Positions 23,290-32,694 of a DNA stretch of 64,000 nucleotides are shown here, piece after piece. Location: the NCBI RefSeq assembly GCF_015461835.1, contig NZ_JACOPX010000015.1, positions 62,001 to 126,000 on the forward strand. Direction: 5' to 3'. The stretch comes from Pseudomonas neuropathica. Its GTDB lineage: Bacteria > Pseudomonadota > Gammaproteobacteria > Pseudomonadales > Pseudomonadaceae. A program made the position numbers and the translations under genes. The number at the start of each line of letters is the position of its first letter. Position 1 is the stretch's first letter. Below the pieces are notes generated by a model that had not been told where the DNA came from, made no database searches, and was given only the letters and a program-made list of their open reading frames with translations.

Positions 23290-25053
23290 ATGCATGCCAT
23301 CAGCTTTATTCAGGATCTGGCAGTGATCATGTTGGTCGCAGGTGTGGTGACCGTGTTGTTTCATCGCTTCAAACAGCCGGTGGTGCTCGGCTACATCGTC
23401 GCCGGCTTCATCATCGGCCCGCACACACCGCCGTTCGGCCTGATCCACGACGAAGACACCATCAAGACCCTCGCCGAGCTGGGGGTGATTTTCCTGATGT
23501 TCTGCCTCGGCCTGGAGTTCAGCCTGCGCAAGCTGTTCAAGGTCGGCGCCACGGCGTTTATTGCGGCGTTCCTCGAGATCGTCCTGATGATCTGGATCGG
23601 CTATGAAATCGGCCGCTGGTTCGACTGGAACACCATGGACTCGCTGTTCCTCGGCGCGATTCTGGCGATCTCCTCGACCACCATCATCGTCAAGGCCCTC
23701 AATGATCTGAAGATGAAAAACGAGCGCTTTGCGCAGTTGATCTTCGGCGTGCTCATCGTCGAAGACATCCTCGGCATCGGCATCATCGCACTGCTTTCAA
23801 GCATCGCCGTCAGCGGCACGGTCAGTTCCGGAGAGGTGTTTTCCACGGTTGGCAAACTGTCGCTGTTCATGATCGTCGCGCTGGTCATCGGCATTCTGCT
23901 GGTGCCGCGACTGCTGGCCTATGTGGCCAAATTCGAAAGCAACGAGATGCTGCTGATCACCGTGCTCGGCCTGTGTTTCGGCTTCTGTCTGCTGGTAGTC
24001 AAACTCGAATACAGCATGGTGCTCGGTGCGTTCCTGATCGGCGCGATCATGGCCGAGTCGCGACAACTGCTAAAAATCGAGCGTCTGATCGAGCCGGTTC
24101 GCGACCTGTTCAGCGCGATCTTCTTTGTCGCTATCGGGCTGATGCTCGATCCGATGATTCTGCTCGAATACGCGTGGCCGATTGCGGTGATCACCGTAGC
24201 CGTTGTACTCGGCAAGATGTTGTCCTGCGGTCTCGGAGCGTTTATCGCCGGCAATGACGGACGTACCTCACTGCGCGTGGGGATGGGGCTGTCACAGATT
24301 GGCGAATTTTCCTTCATCATCGCCGCTCTCGGGATGACGTTGCAGGTGACCAGTAACTTCCTCTACCCGGTCGCCGTGGCGGTGTCGGTGATTACCACAT
24401 TGCTGACGCCGTATCTGATCCGCGCGGCTGATCCGCTGTCGATCAAGTTGTCCGCGGCTGTGCCCAAGCCTCTCGGCCGCGTGCTGGGCATGTATGGCGA
24501 ATGGCTGCGCAGCATTCAGCCGCAAGGCGAGGGTGCGATGCTGGCGTCAATCATTCGCAAGATCTTGCTGCAAGTCGGCGTCAACCTGGCGCTGGTGATT
24601 GCGATCTTCTTCGCCGGCGCGTATTTCGCTGAACGCATCTCGCTGTGGCTGCAAGACTGGATCAGCGATCCGAGCTGGCAGAAGGCGTTGATCTGGGGCG
24701 GGGCATTGTTGGTGTCGTTGCCGTTCCTGATCGCCGCTTATCGCAAGCTTAAGGCGTTGTCGATGCTGCTGGCGGAGATGGGTGTGAAGCCCGAGATGGC
24801 CGGGCGTCACACACAGCGAGTGCGCCGGGTGATCTCCGAAGTGATCCCGATTCTCTCGCTGCTGGTGATTTTCCTGCTGCTGGCAGCCTTGTCGGCCAGT
24901 ATCTTGCCGACCAACAAGTTGCTGGTACTGATCGCCGTGGTGGCTGCGGCCGTGGCGGCGCTGCTCTGGCGCTGGTTCATCCGCGTGCACACGCGGATGC
25001 AGGTGGCGCTGCTGGAAACCCTCGACAACCATAAGGAGTCGTCGGGGCATTGA
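23290..25053 (+). CDS. CPA2-family cation:proton antiporter (KefB/Na+-H+ exchanger type)
   Basis: This 587-aa inner-membrane protein has an Na+/H+-exchanger domain of about 12 helices at residues 5-385. GYIVAGFIIGPHTPP, the DILGIGIIAL unwound-helix region and GLSQIGEFSFIIAA are visible. A further set of helices fills about 415-570. The TrkA-N (RCK) nucleotide-binding domain that regulates Kef channels is missing. It would exchange K+ or Na+ for protons; which ion cannot be told. ATG 23290 follows CAAGGAG. About 280 bp separate it from the divergent thioesterase gene, and I see no gene in that gap. Confidence 0.85.
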   Translation: MHAISFIQDLAVIMLVAGVVTVLFHRFKQPVVLGYIVAGFIIGPHTPPFGLIHDEDTIKTLAELGVIFLMFCLGLEFSLRKLFKVGATAFIAAFLEIVLMIWIGYEIGRWFDWNTMDSLFLGAILAISSTTIIVKALNDLKMKNERFAQLIFGVLIVEDILGIGIIALLSSIAVSGTVSSGEVFSTVGKLSLFMIVALVIGILLVPRLLAYVAKFESNEMLLITVLGLCFGFCLLVVKLEYSMVLGAFLIGAIMAESRQLLKIERLIEPVRDLFSAIFFVAIGLMLDPMILLEYAWPIAVITVAVVLGKMLSCGLGAFIAGNDGRTSLRVGMGLSQIGEFSFIIAALGMTLQVTSNFLYPVAVAVSVITTLLTPYLIRAADPLSIKLSAAVPKPLGRVLGMYGEWLRSIQPQGEGAMLASIIRKILLQVGVNLALVIAIFFAGAYFAERISLWLQDWISDPSWQKALIWGGALLVSLPFLIAAYRKLKALSMLLAEMGVKPEMAGRHTQRVRRVISEVIPILSLLVIFLLLAALSASILPTNKLLVLIAVVAAAVAALLWRWFIRVHTRMQVALLETLDNHKESSGH

Positions 25054-25074
25054 CCATACGGGGCGGCTGGCCGA

Positions 25075-25482
25075 TCAGCTTTCCAGCCAGACGTCCCGCG
25101 CCCAGTGCCATACCGATTCCCAGGTTTCCTCGGCAATCAACTCTTCTTCGGCTTGCCACAGCACCACAGTTCCGTCTTCTTCGACACAGTAGTAGTCGTC
25201 GCCGTCCTGACAGATCGGGATCAGCCCGCGATCTACACCGACATCCCAGGCGTTGGCGGCAACATCCGGCAAGTAGGTGTGGGATTGTGGATCGGTAACG
25301 GTCACCGGTTCGAGGCTGCCGTACACCACATCGCTGACGGTCAGCAAAAACTCTTTAAAGACAAACGGAATATCGATGAACAGTTGTTCTTCGATTTCGA
25401 CCAGCAGATCTTCGTCAGGCAACTCCAGGGGAACCGGTACCGGTTCGTTGGCTTCGCGCAGTTGTTCGATGATTTCTTCCAC
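25075..25482 (-). CDS. SMI1/KNR4-family protein
   Basis: This 135-aa acidic protein has the SMI1/KNR4 (SUKH) pattern: FIDIPFVFKEFLLTVSDVVYGSLEPVTVTDPQ near the centre, then CQDGDDYYCVEEDGTVVLWQAEEELIAEETWESV. SUKH proteins are often immunity proteins for contact-dependent toxins, but many stand alone with unknown roles. No toxin gene is adjacent; the neighbours are an antiporter and a Tim44-domain protein. I call the family, not an immunity function. Confidence 0.8.
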   Translation of the reverse strand: MEEIIEQLREANEPVPVPLELPDEDLLVEIEEQLFIDIPFVFKEFLLTVSDVVYGSLEPVTVTDPQSHTYLPDVAANAWDVGVDRGLIPICQDGDDYYCVEEDGTVVLWQAEEELIAEETWESVWHWARDVWLES

Positions 25483-25564
25483 GTCCGGGATCCTCTTGCT
25501 TGAATGGCGCGGTTTATATGGGCCGGTTTATACAGTAGCTCGCTATAGATGCAACCGCGAAATA

Positions 25565-25593
25565 GAAAACCCCAGCCGAGGCTGGGGTTTTTT
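25565..25593. terminator. Bidirectional Rho-independent terminator
   Basis: The hairpin AACCCCAGCC-GA-GGCTGGGGTT is followed by a T tract and preceded by A-rich sequence. It lies between the minus-strand Tim44-domain gene and the SMI1-like gene and would end Tim44-gene transcription. Confidence 0.85.
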
Positions 25594-25620
25594 ATTACGG
25601 CAAGTGACGCCTGGAAGGGA

Positions 25621-26496
25621 TCAGCCGTTCTGGCGGATGCCGGCAACCAGCCAAGGCTGGTTCTCGCCCTGCGGACGTTCCATGTTCCAGCTTTCGCTGA
25701 ACACTTCGCCCTGGTCGAAACGCGAGGTCTTCGACACACCGCTGAAGGTCAGGGTGGCGATGGTCTTGTCGGCGCGGTCATCCACACCATCCAGTTGCAC
25801 TTGGAGGTTGTCGATGTAGGTCGACTGGAACGCATCGCCCAGATCCGCACGCTCACGCTTGAGGAACTCGAGCATTTGCGGGGTCACGAACTCGGCGATC
25901 TTGTCCATTTCGTTGGCGTCCCAGTGCTGCTGCAGCGCCTGGAAGTGGCTGCGGGCAGCTTCAAGGAAGTTATGCTCATTGAACCAGGCTGGCGCGTTGA
26001 TCACCGGACGAGCGGCGGCGGGTGCGGCCGAACCACCGAAGATCGAACCCATGGCGGCAGGCTTCTGCTCGAACACTTCACGCTGCATCGGCGCGCCGGC
26101 CGGAGCGAACTGCTCCTGCTGCTTGCGTCGACGCGCGGCGATGAAGCGGAAGATCACGAACGCGATCACGGCCATGATCAGGATGTCGAAGATCTGCATG
26201 CCCTGGAAGCCGCCGCCCATGAACATGGACGCGAGCAGGCCACCGGCGGCGATACCGGCCAGAGGGCCGAGCCATTTCGAAGCACCGCCGGCCTTGGCGG
26301 CAGCGCCTGCGGCACCGGCAGCACCTGCGGTCGCCGCAGCGCCGCCGACACCTGGAGAAGAAGGAGCCATCTGGCTGGTCTGGTGCGTCGGCGCAGCGCC
26401 GGCGCTTTTGCCACCACCAAAGCGCTTGGCGTTGGCGTCGAGGCTCATCGTCAGGCCGATGCACAACGCCATGGCGATGCTAAGAAAACGTTTCAT
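25621..26496 (-). CDS. Tim44-like domain membrane protein
   Basis: This 291-aa protein has a signal sequence (residues 1-23), a low-complexity Ala/Gly-rich stretch at about 40-75, a membrane segment region at about 78-118 and a C-terminal Tim44-like (NTF2-fold) domain at about 165-290. That domain ends LVAGIRQNG. Bacterial Tim44-domain proteins are of unknown function; a transport or lipid-binding role has been proposed from the mitochondrial relative. ATG 26496 is used; a frame start at 26532 lacks support. Confidence 0.85.
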   Translation of the reverse strand: MKRFLSIAMALCIGLTMSLDANAKRFGGGKSAGAAPTHQTSQMAPSSPGVGGAAATAGAAGAAGAAAKAGGASKWLGPLAGIAAGGLLASMFMGGGFQGMQIFDILIMAVIAFVIFRFIAARRRKQQEQFAPAGAPMQREVFEQKPAAMGSIFGGSAAPAAARPVINAPAWFNEHNFLEAARSHFQALQQHWDANEMDKIAEFVTPQMLEFLKRERADLGDAFQSTYIDNLQVQLDGVDDRADKTIATLTFSGVSKTSRFDQGEVFSESWNMERPQGENQPWLVAGIRQNG

Positions 26497-26673
26497 AAAG
26501 GGAATTCCCGTTTGTGGAGACACGCGCGCCATGTTGCACAGCTGAAGTGTTACTGGCTAGCGAGAGAGTGTTTCGGGCTTTTGCCTGACAGGTTACGTTC
26601 AGCTCGGTCGGGACAATAAGGCCATGTACTTTTGGCTGTAGGAAATCGGGACAGGTTCAGTGAGAAAGCTCGT

Positions 26674-27114
26674 TTAGCGACGAAAAGCGAGCATCACCAC
26701 ACCTGCGGTGATCAGGCCAATGCCGCCCCATTGGCGCAGGTCGAGTTTCTCGCCCAGCAGGATCACGCCGAGCACCGCCACCAGCACCACGCTGAGTTTG
26801 TCCACTGGCGCGACCAGCGAGGCCGGACCGACTTTCAGCGCGCGGAAATAGCACAGCCACGACGCACCGGTTCCCAGGCCAGACAGCAGCAGGAACAGAT
26901 AACTCTTCGCAGAGATCGATCCCAAAGATTGATATTGGCCCGTCGCATACAAAATCAAGGCCAGGCTGACGAGTACCACGATGGTGCGCAGCAGGGTGGC
27001 GAAGTCTGAATTGACGTTTTCGATGCCGACTTTGGCGAAGATCGCCGTCAATGCGGCGAAAGTCGCCGAGAGCAGGGCCCAGAATGTCCAAGAAGAAAAG
27101 AAGCCTGAGCCCAT
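26674..27114 (-). CDS. Single-domain EamA (DMT) transporter
   Basis: This 146-aa protein has five hydrophobic helices and one EamA domain (half of the usual ten-helix transporter), with LVAPVDKLSVVLVAVLGVILLGEKL at its second half. Such short DMT proteins work as dimers. The substrate is unknown. ATG 27114 follows AAAGGAAA. A REP pair lies between it and uvrD upstream. Confidence 0.8.
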   Translation of the reverse strand: MGSGFFSSWTFWALLSATFAALTAIFAKVGIENVNSDFATLLRTIVVLVSLALILYATGQYQSLGSISAKSYLFLLLSGLGTGASWLCYFRALKVGPASLVAPVDKLSVVLVAVLGVILLGEKLDLRQWGGIGLITAGVVMLAFRR

Positions 27115-27150
27115 GGAAATTTCCTTTGATCAACCTGCCGACCCAGATCC

Positions 27151-27239
27151 TGTGGGAGCGAGCTTGCTCGCGAATGCCGCACCACGGTTTATCAGATCAA
27201 CCGCGGTGATTTCATTCGCGAGCAGGCTCGCTCCCACAG
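27151..27239. repeat. REP pair, GTGGGAGCGAGC(T/C)TGCTCGCGAAT variant
   Basis: Inverted copies of a GAGC-TGCTCGCGAATG element with GTGGGAGC arms, spacer about 35 nt, upstream of the EamA gene and downstream of uvrD. Confidence 0.85.
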
Positions 27240-27255
27240 AAAAGCGAAATCGGCG

Positions 27256-29439
27256 TCAGATCGCTTCCAGTTTGGCGTAACCGAGCATCAGCCATTTGCT
27301 GCCTTCGCTGAAATTCACCTGCACCCGTGCCTGGGCGCCGGCGCCTTCGAAGTTGAGGATCACGCCGTCACCAAAGATCGAATGGCGTACCGCCTGACCG
27401 AGGCTGAAACCCGTTTCCGGAATCTCGCTGCCGCTGAACAGATTGCTGCCGCTCATCGACTGATTGCCGCCGAACGGTCGGCTGACGCTGTTCGACAAGC
27501 GCACTTCCTGAATCAGGCCTTTCGGTACTTCGCGCACGAAGCGCGAAACCTTGTTGTAGGTCTCGCTGCCGTACAGGCGTCGGGTTTCAGCATAGGTCAT
27601 CACCAGATTCTGCATCGCCCGGGTAATCCCCACGTAAGCCAGACGCCGCTCTTCTTCGAGACGCCCCGGTTCTTCCAGGCTCATCTTGTGCGGGAACAGG
27701 CCTTCTTCCATGCCCACGAGGAACACGTAAGGGAATTCCAGGCCTTTGGCGCTGTGCAGGGTCATCAGCTGAATGCTGTCTTCGTGTTCGTCAGCCTGAG
27801 TGTCCCCGGCTTCCAGCGAAGCATGGCCGAGGAACGCCGCCAGCGGCGTCAGTTCTTCATCCTCTTCGGTGTTCTCGAAGTTGCGCGCGGCGCTGACCAG
27901 TTCCTCAAGGTTTTCTACCCGGGCCTGGCCTTTCTCGCCTTTTTCCGCTTCGTGATAGGCGATCAGCCCCGATTGCTCAATGACGGTCTGCGTCATCAAG
28001 TGCAGCGGCATCTCCATGCACTTGGCGGCGAGATTCTCGATCAGCTCGATAAACGCACCCAGCGCACCGGCGGCGCGACCGGTCAGGCCTTTATTGGCGA
28101 CCAGTTGGCGCATCGCTTCCCACATCGACACATCGCTGTGGCGTGCGTGATCGCGGATGGCTTCGACGGTTTTTTCGCCGATGCCTCGGGCCGGCACGTT
28201 GATCACCCGTTCCAGCGCTGCATCGTTGCCGCGACCTTCGAGCAAACGCAGGTAGGCCATGGCATTCTTGATTTCGGCACGTTCGAAGAAGCGCTGGCCA
28301 CCATAAATGCGGTAGGGAATGCGCTCGCGCAGCAAGGCTTCTTCGAGAACGCGCGATTGGGCGTTGGAGCGGTACAGAATCGCGATATCGCTGCGGGCCA
28401 AGCCGGTTTTCAGCGCGCTTTCGATGGTTTCGACAACGTAGCGTGCCTCGTCGTGTTCATTGAACGCGGCGTACAGATTGATCGCTTCGCCGTCGCCGCC
28501 GTCGGTCCACAGCTCTTTGCCCAGACGCCCGGTATTGTTGGCGATCAAGGCGTTGGCGGCCTTGAGGATGCCGGCGGTGGAGCGGTAGTTCTGCTCCAGA
28601 CGAATGGTCACCGAATCCGGGAAGTCGGAAGAATACTGATGAATGTTCTCGATTTTCGCGCCGCGCCAGCCGTAGATCGACTGGTCGTCGTCGCCGACCA
28701 CCATCAGGCTGTCGCCGCCTTTGCCAAGCAGGCGCAACCAGGCGTACTGCACGGCGTTGGTATCCTGGAACTCGTCCACCAGAATGTGCCGAAAGCGCTT
28801 TTGATAATGCGCCAACAGGCCCGGGTGATCGCGCCACAGGTCGAGGGCACGCAGCAGCAGTTCGGAGAAATCGATGACGCCGGCACGCTGACACGCCGCC
28901 TCATAGGCCTCATAGATGCCGCGCATGGTCGCCAGGTACAAATCGCCGCTGGCCTGAATGTGTTGTGGACGCAGGCCTTCGTCTTTCTGGCCATTGATGA
29001 ACCACTGCGCCTGACGCGCCGGCCAGCGTTGCTCGTCGAGGCCGAGTTCGCGGATCACCCGCTTGACCAGCCGTTGCTGGTCGTCGCTGTCGAGAATCTG
29101 GAAAGTCTGGCTCAGGCCTGCTTCCTGCCAGTGCGCCCGCAGCAAGCGGTGCGCCAGGCCGTGGAAGGTGCCGACCCACATGCCGGCCGGGTTGATCCCC
29201 AGCAACTGCTCGATGCGGTGACGCATCTCCGCAGCGGCCTTGTTGGTGAAGGTCACCGACAGAATGGAGTGGGGCGAGGCGTTTTCGACCTGGATCAACC
29301 AGGCGATACGGTGCACCAGCACTCGGGTTTTACCGGAGCCAGCACCGGCCAGGACCAACTGACGGCCAACGGGGGCTGCTACGGCCTGGCGTTGGGCATC
29401 GTTGAGGGAGTTCAGCAGAAGGGAGAGATCATCGCGCAT
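27256..29439 (-). CDS. uvrD: DNA helicase II (UvrD)
   Basis: This 727-aa superfamily-1 3'-5' helicase unwinds DNA in nucleotide excision and mismatch repair. Walker A AGAGSGKT lies at residues 31-38, motif Ia TFTNKAAAEMRHR follows, Walker B is VDEFQDTN at about 222, then GDDDQSIYGWRGA, LEQNYRS, TLHSAKGLEF and VGITRA. The C-terminal region ends in the UvrD/PcrA-type segment with VNFSEGSKWLML. Length and motifs match Pseudomonas UvrD. It is divergent from the GGDEF-EAL gene. Confidence 0.95.
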   Translation of the reverse strand: MRDDLSLLLNSLNDAQRQAVAAPVGRQLVLAGAGSGKTRVLVHRIAWLIQVENASPHSILSVTFTNKAAAEMRHRIEQLLGINPAGMWVGTFHGLAHRLLRAHWQEAGLSQTFQILDSDDQQRLVKRVIRELGLDEQRWPARQAQWFINGQKDEGLRPQHIQASGDLYLATMRGIYEAYEAACQRAGVIDFSELLLRALDLWRDHPGLLAHYQKRFRHILVDEFQDTNAVQYAWLRLLGKGGDSLMVVGDDDQSIYGWRGAKIENIHQYSSDFPDSVTIRLEQNYRSTAGILKAANALIANNTGRLGKELWTDGGDGEAINLYAAFNEHDEARYVVETIESALKTGLARSDIAILYRSNAQSRVLEEALLRERIPYRIYGGQRFFERAEIKNAMAYLRLLEGRGNDAALERVINVPARGIGEKTVEAIRDHARHSDVSMWEAMRQLVANKGLTGRAAGALGAFIELIENLAAKCMEMPLHLMTQTVIEQSGLIAYHEAEKGEKGQARVENLEELVSAARNFENTEEDEELTPLAAFLGHASLEAGDTQADEHEDSIQLMTLHSAKGLEFPYVFLVGMEEGLFPHKMSLEEPGRLEEERRLAYVGITRAMQNLVMTYAETRRLYGSETYNKVSRFVREVPKGLIQEVRLSNSVSRPFGGNQSMSGSNLFSGSEIPETGFSLGQAVRHSIFGDGVILNFEGAGAQARVQVNFSEGSKWLMLGYAKLEAI

Positions 29440-29696
29440 CGGGGCATTCTAGGGTGCGCCGCAGGCCCGGGCAAACCGAGCTTTGCATTAGCCGATGAAA
29501 CTCCCGTCGATGACGACCGGTCGGTCACTGGCTACAGGCATCGGCCCGCCGCGCTCCAAGGGTTTGGCCGGTGGCAAAGGACGGAAAAGTTTCGCTGAAA
29601 TTATGATGTGGAGCAGTTTGGCAACGGGATCGGCTTGTGTATGCTCCGTCCACGTTTCGGGCGCACGCCCTCCTTATAAGAACAAGAACGTTGCCC

Positions 29697-32567
29697 ATGA
29701 CCCTCAGCTCCGAACTGTCGGGCCCCTCCGTGGATCCCCGGGTTATCCGCAAGCACTATGCCGTCGAGATGGCGGTCGAGCGCACGCGTCTGCTGTATCA
29801 GGGCTCGTTGTTGCCCACGCTGTTCATGTTGATCAATGGTCTGGTCTGCGCCGCTTTGCTCTGGAGCCCGCAGCGCTATTTCGTGGTCAGCGTCTGGCTG
29901 GTGTGGTTGCTGTCGCTGGTGGCGTTGCGGGTGATTCAGGTGGCGGCGTTCGATTCGGCGATCCCTGATCGTCAGGCGCAACCGATCTGGCGGCGGATGT
30001 TTCTGCTCGGCTCGACCATGACCGGCCTGACCCTGGCCGGCGCCGGCATTGCCCTGGTGCCGGCCGACAACTTCATCCAACAGGCTTGGGTGTTCGGCCT
30101 GATCGGCGCCGCAACCCTCTCGGCCAGCGTCGCCTACGCGGTGAGCCTGCCGGCGTTTCTGTCGTTTACCTTGCCCTGCCTGTTGCCGGCGATCGGTTAT
30201 CTGTTCTGGGGCGGTGACGAGCAGGCGCGCGGTTGGGGCTGGCTCGGCCTGATTCTGCTCGGCTCGCTGAGTGTGGTCGCGTGGCAAGTCAATCGGCTGA
30301 TCGATCGCGGCTTGCTGCGGCGCTTTCAGAATCAGCGCTTGATCGAACACCTGCAACAGACGCAGGCGCGCAGCGAACAGCTTAATCAGGAGTTGGCCAA
30401 AGAAATCGATCAGCGCCGCTGCGCCGAGGGCAAGTTGCGTGAAGCGCAGGTCGAACTCGAAGACCGCGTGGCACAGCGCAGCCTTGAACTGGACGCGGCC
30501 ACTCAGGCCCTGAGCAAAAGCGAAGCGCGGCTGGCGCTGGCGCTGAAGGCCAGTGAGTTGGGGCTGTGGGACTGGAACCTGCAAACCGATGAGGTCCACC
30601 ACACGCAGATTCAGGAACTGTTCGGCCTCGCTCCGGAATACGTCACGGCGCTTTTGCGCGACCTCAAGCCACGTCTGCATCCAGACGATGTGCCGACGCT
30701 GAAATACGCGTTGATCGAGCACTTGAAGGGGCGCACCGAGGATTATCAGATCGAATACCGCGTACGTCACGGCGATGGCCATTGGGTGTGGATCGAAGAC
30801 CGAGGCCGCGCCGTAGAGCGCAGCGACAGCGGCCGGGTGATCCGCATGGTCGGCACCCGCCGCGACATCAGCGCCAGCAAAAGCCTCGAAGAGCAGCAGC
30901 GCCTGGCGGCGACCGTATTCGAAGCGGCCAGTGAAGGCATCGTGATTCTCGACCCGAACTATGCGCTGATCGCGATCAATCAAGCGTTCAGCCGCGTCAC
31001 CGGCTACGACATCGAAGACATGCTCGGGCGCAATGTCGTCGAATTACCGTGCAGCCGCGATGCCCGCCGCCATTACGTGGCGATACGTCATGCCTTGGAG
31101 CAGCACGGCAGTTGGCAGGGCGAACTGGTGGAGACGCGCAAGAATGGCGAGCTGTATCCACAGTGGCTGCAACTGAATGCAGTGCGTGATGGTCGGGGAA
31201 ATGTCAGCCATATCGTCGGCTTCTTCGCCGATCTGTCAGCACGCCGCGAATCCGAAGAGCGCATGCGCTATCTGACTCACTACGACGAGCTCACCGGGTT
31301 GGCCAACCGCTCGCTGTTCCGCGAACGCTTGCACGAAGCGCATCAGCGCTCGCGTCAGGGCCGACGCAGCCTGGCGTTGCTGCACATCAACCTGGACCGC
31401 TTCAAATTGCTCAACGACAGCCTCGGCCATGAGATTGCCGACCAGTTGCTGCAGAAAATGGCGCGCCGCTTGGTCAACGCCTTGCCGGAAGCGGACACCA
31501 TCGCGCGGTTGTCCGGCGACGAGTTCGCCGTGCTGTTCGATGCCTACGGCAACCTGTCGAGTCTGGCCCGGGTCGCCACGCGCCTGTCGAGCAAGTTGCG
31601 CCTGCCACTGACGGTCGAAGGGCATGAGCTGGTGGTCAGCGCCTCGATGGGCATCAGCATGCTGCCGGACAATGCCCGGGAGATTTCTGCGCTGGTCAGT
31701 CAATCGAACATGGCCATGCAACATGCCAAGCACTTGGGCGGCAACAACTTCCAGTTCTACACCGACAGCCTTCAGGCCAGCACCCTTGAGCGCTTGCAGC
31801 TGGAAAACCATCTGCGCAAGGCCATCGAAGACAAGCAGCTGAAAGTGTTCTATCAACCGAAGCTGTGCCTGCAAACCGGGCGTTTGAATGCGGCAGAGGC
31901 ACTGGTGCGCTGGGATCATCCAACCATGGGCCAGGTGCCGCCGGGGGACTTCATCGGGCTGGCCGAGGAAACCGGTCTGATCGGGCCGATCGGCGAATTC
32001 GTCCTGCGTCAGGCGTGCTGGCAGGCTTGCGAATGGCAGCGTCAGGGGCTGGAGCCGATTCGTGTTTCGGTGAACCTGTCGGTGCATCAACTGCGTCAGG
32101 GCAAACTGGTCAGTCTGGTGCGGCAGGTGCTGGAGGAAACCGGGCTGGCGCCGCACTACCTCGAACTGGAACTGACTGAGAGCCAGTTGCTCGATAGCGT
32201 CGAGCACATTATCGCGACCTTCCAGCAACTGCGCGATCTGGGGGTGAAACTGGCCATCGATGATTTTGGCACCGGGTATTCGTCGCTGAGTTACCTCAAG
32301 CGCATTCCGGTGGATTACGTGAAGATCGATCAGGCATTCATTCGCGGTTTGGGGGAGGGCAGTGAAGACGCGGCGATCACTCGCGCGATCATTGCCATGG
32401 CCCATGGGCTGTCACTGAAAGTGGTCGCCGAAGGTGTCGAGCGCCAGGAGCAGCTGGAATTTTTACGCGCCGAGCGTTGCGATGAAGTGCAGGGTTACCT
32501 GATCAGCCGGCCGGTGGAGGCGAGCGGTCTGGCCGGGCTTTTGCGCGAACAGGAAAAACCGTTTTAA
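29697..32567 (+). CDS. Membrane-bound PAS-GGDEF-EAL cyclic-di-GMP protein
   Basis: This 956-aa protein has about six membrane helices (residues 30-205), a coiled coil at about 215-275, two PAS domains (about 280-400 and 405-520), a GGDEF domain (about 530-690) and an EAL domain (about 700-950). The diguanylate cyclase motif is degenerate (SGDEF near residue 606 instead of GGDEF). The EAL motif (EALVRWDHP near 733) and the metal/lysine residues of ELTES, IDDFGTGYSS and DYVKIDQ are intact. I infer a phosphodiesterase with a regulatory GGDEF. ATG 29697 was chosen; an upstream in-frame ATG at 29637 adds an unlikely leader. Confidence 0.9.
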   Translation: MTLSSELSGPSVDPRVIRKHYAVEMAVERTRLLYQGSLLPTLFMLINGLVCAALLWSPQRYFVVSVWLVWLLSLVALRVIQVAAFDSAIPDRQAQPIWRRMFLLGSTMTGLTLAGAGIALVPADNFIQQAWVFGLIGAATLSASVAYAVSLPAFLSFTLPCLLPAIGYLFWGGDEQARGWGWLGLILLGSLSVVAWQVNRLIDRGLLRRFQNQRLIEHLQQTQARSEQLNQELAKEIDQRRCAEGKLREAQVELEDRVAQRSLELDAATQALSKSEARLALALKASELGLWDWNLQTDEVHHTQIQELFGLAPEYVTALLRDLKPRLHPDDVPTLKYALIEHLKGRTEDYQIEYRVRHGDGHWVWIEDRGRAVERSDSGRVIRMVGTRRDISASKSLEEQQRLAATVFEAASEGIVILDPNYALIAINQAFSRVTGYDIEDMLGRNVVELPCSRDARRHYVAIRHALEQHGSWQGELVETRKNGELYPQWLQLNAVRDGRGNVSHIVGFFADLSARRESEERMRYLTHYDELTGLANRSLFRERLHEAHQRSRQGRRSLALLHINLDRFKLLNDSLGHEIADQLLQKMARRLVNALPEADTIARLSGDEFAVLFDAYGNLSSLARVATRLSSKLRLPLTVEGHELVVSASMGISMLPDNAREISALVSQSNMAMQHAKHLGGNNFQFYTDSLQASTLERLQLENHLRKAIEDKQLKVFYQPKLCLQTGRLNAAEALVRWDHPTMGQVPPGDFIGLAEETGLIGPIGEFVLRQACWQACEWQRQGLEPIRVSVNLSVHQLRQGKLVSLVRQVLEETGLAPHYLELELTESQLLDSVEHIIATFQQLRDLGVKLAIDDFGTGYSSLSYLKRIPVDYVKIDQAFIRGLGEGSEDAAITRAIIAMAHGLSLKVVAEGVERQEQLEFLRAERCDEVQGYLISRPVEASGLAGLLREQEKPF

Positions 32568-32640
32568 GGGCTACATGCATCCCATCACGCCTGATATGGG
32601 GACATGGAGTTACGCATTGAGCAGGCAAAAAGCCGATTCA

Positions 32641-32655
32641 TGTAGTATAACTACA
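32641..32655. promoter_or_regulatory. RccR/HexR-type operator upstream of rccR
   Basis: TGTAGT-ATA-ACTACA is a perfect 6-bp inverted repeat 40 bp before the start codon. It matches the TGTAxT-N3-AxTACA type of site recognised by the RpiR-family regulators HexR and RccR, and suggests autoregulation. Confidence 0.7.
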
Positions 32656-32694
32656 AGCGTGCTACATCCTTGTCCATAAGAAGAGTCCAGCCCC

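Noticed and set aside
27382..29598. Plus-strand open frame of 738 codons opposite uvrD
   Set aside because: uvrD carries all helicase motifs; the opposite frame has none and ends beyond the gene without its own promoter or RBS.
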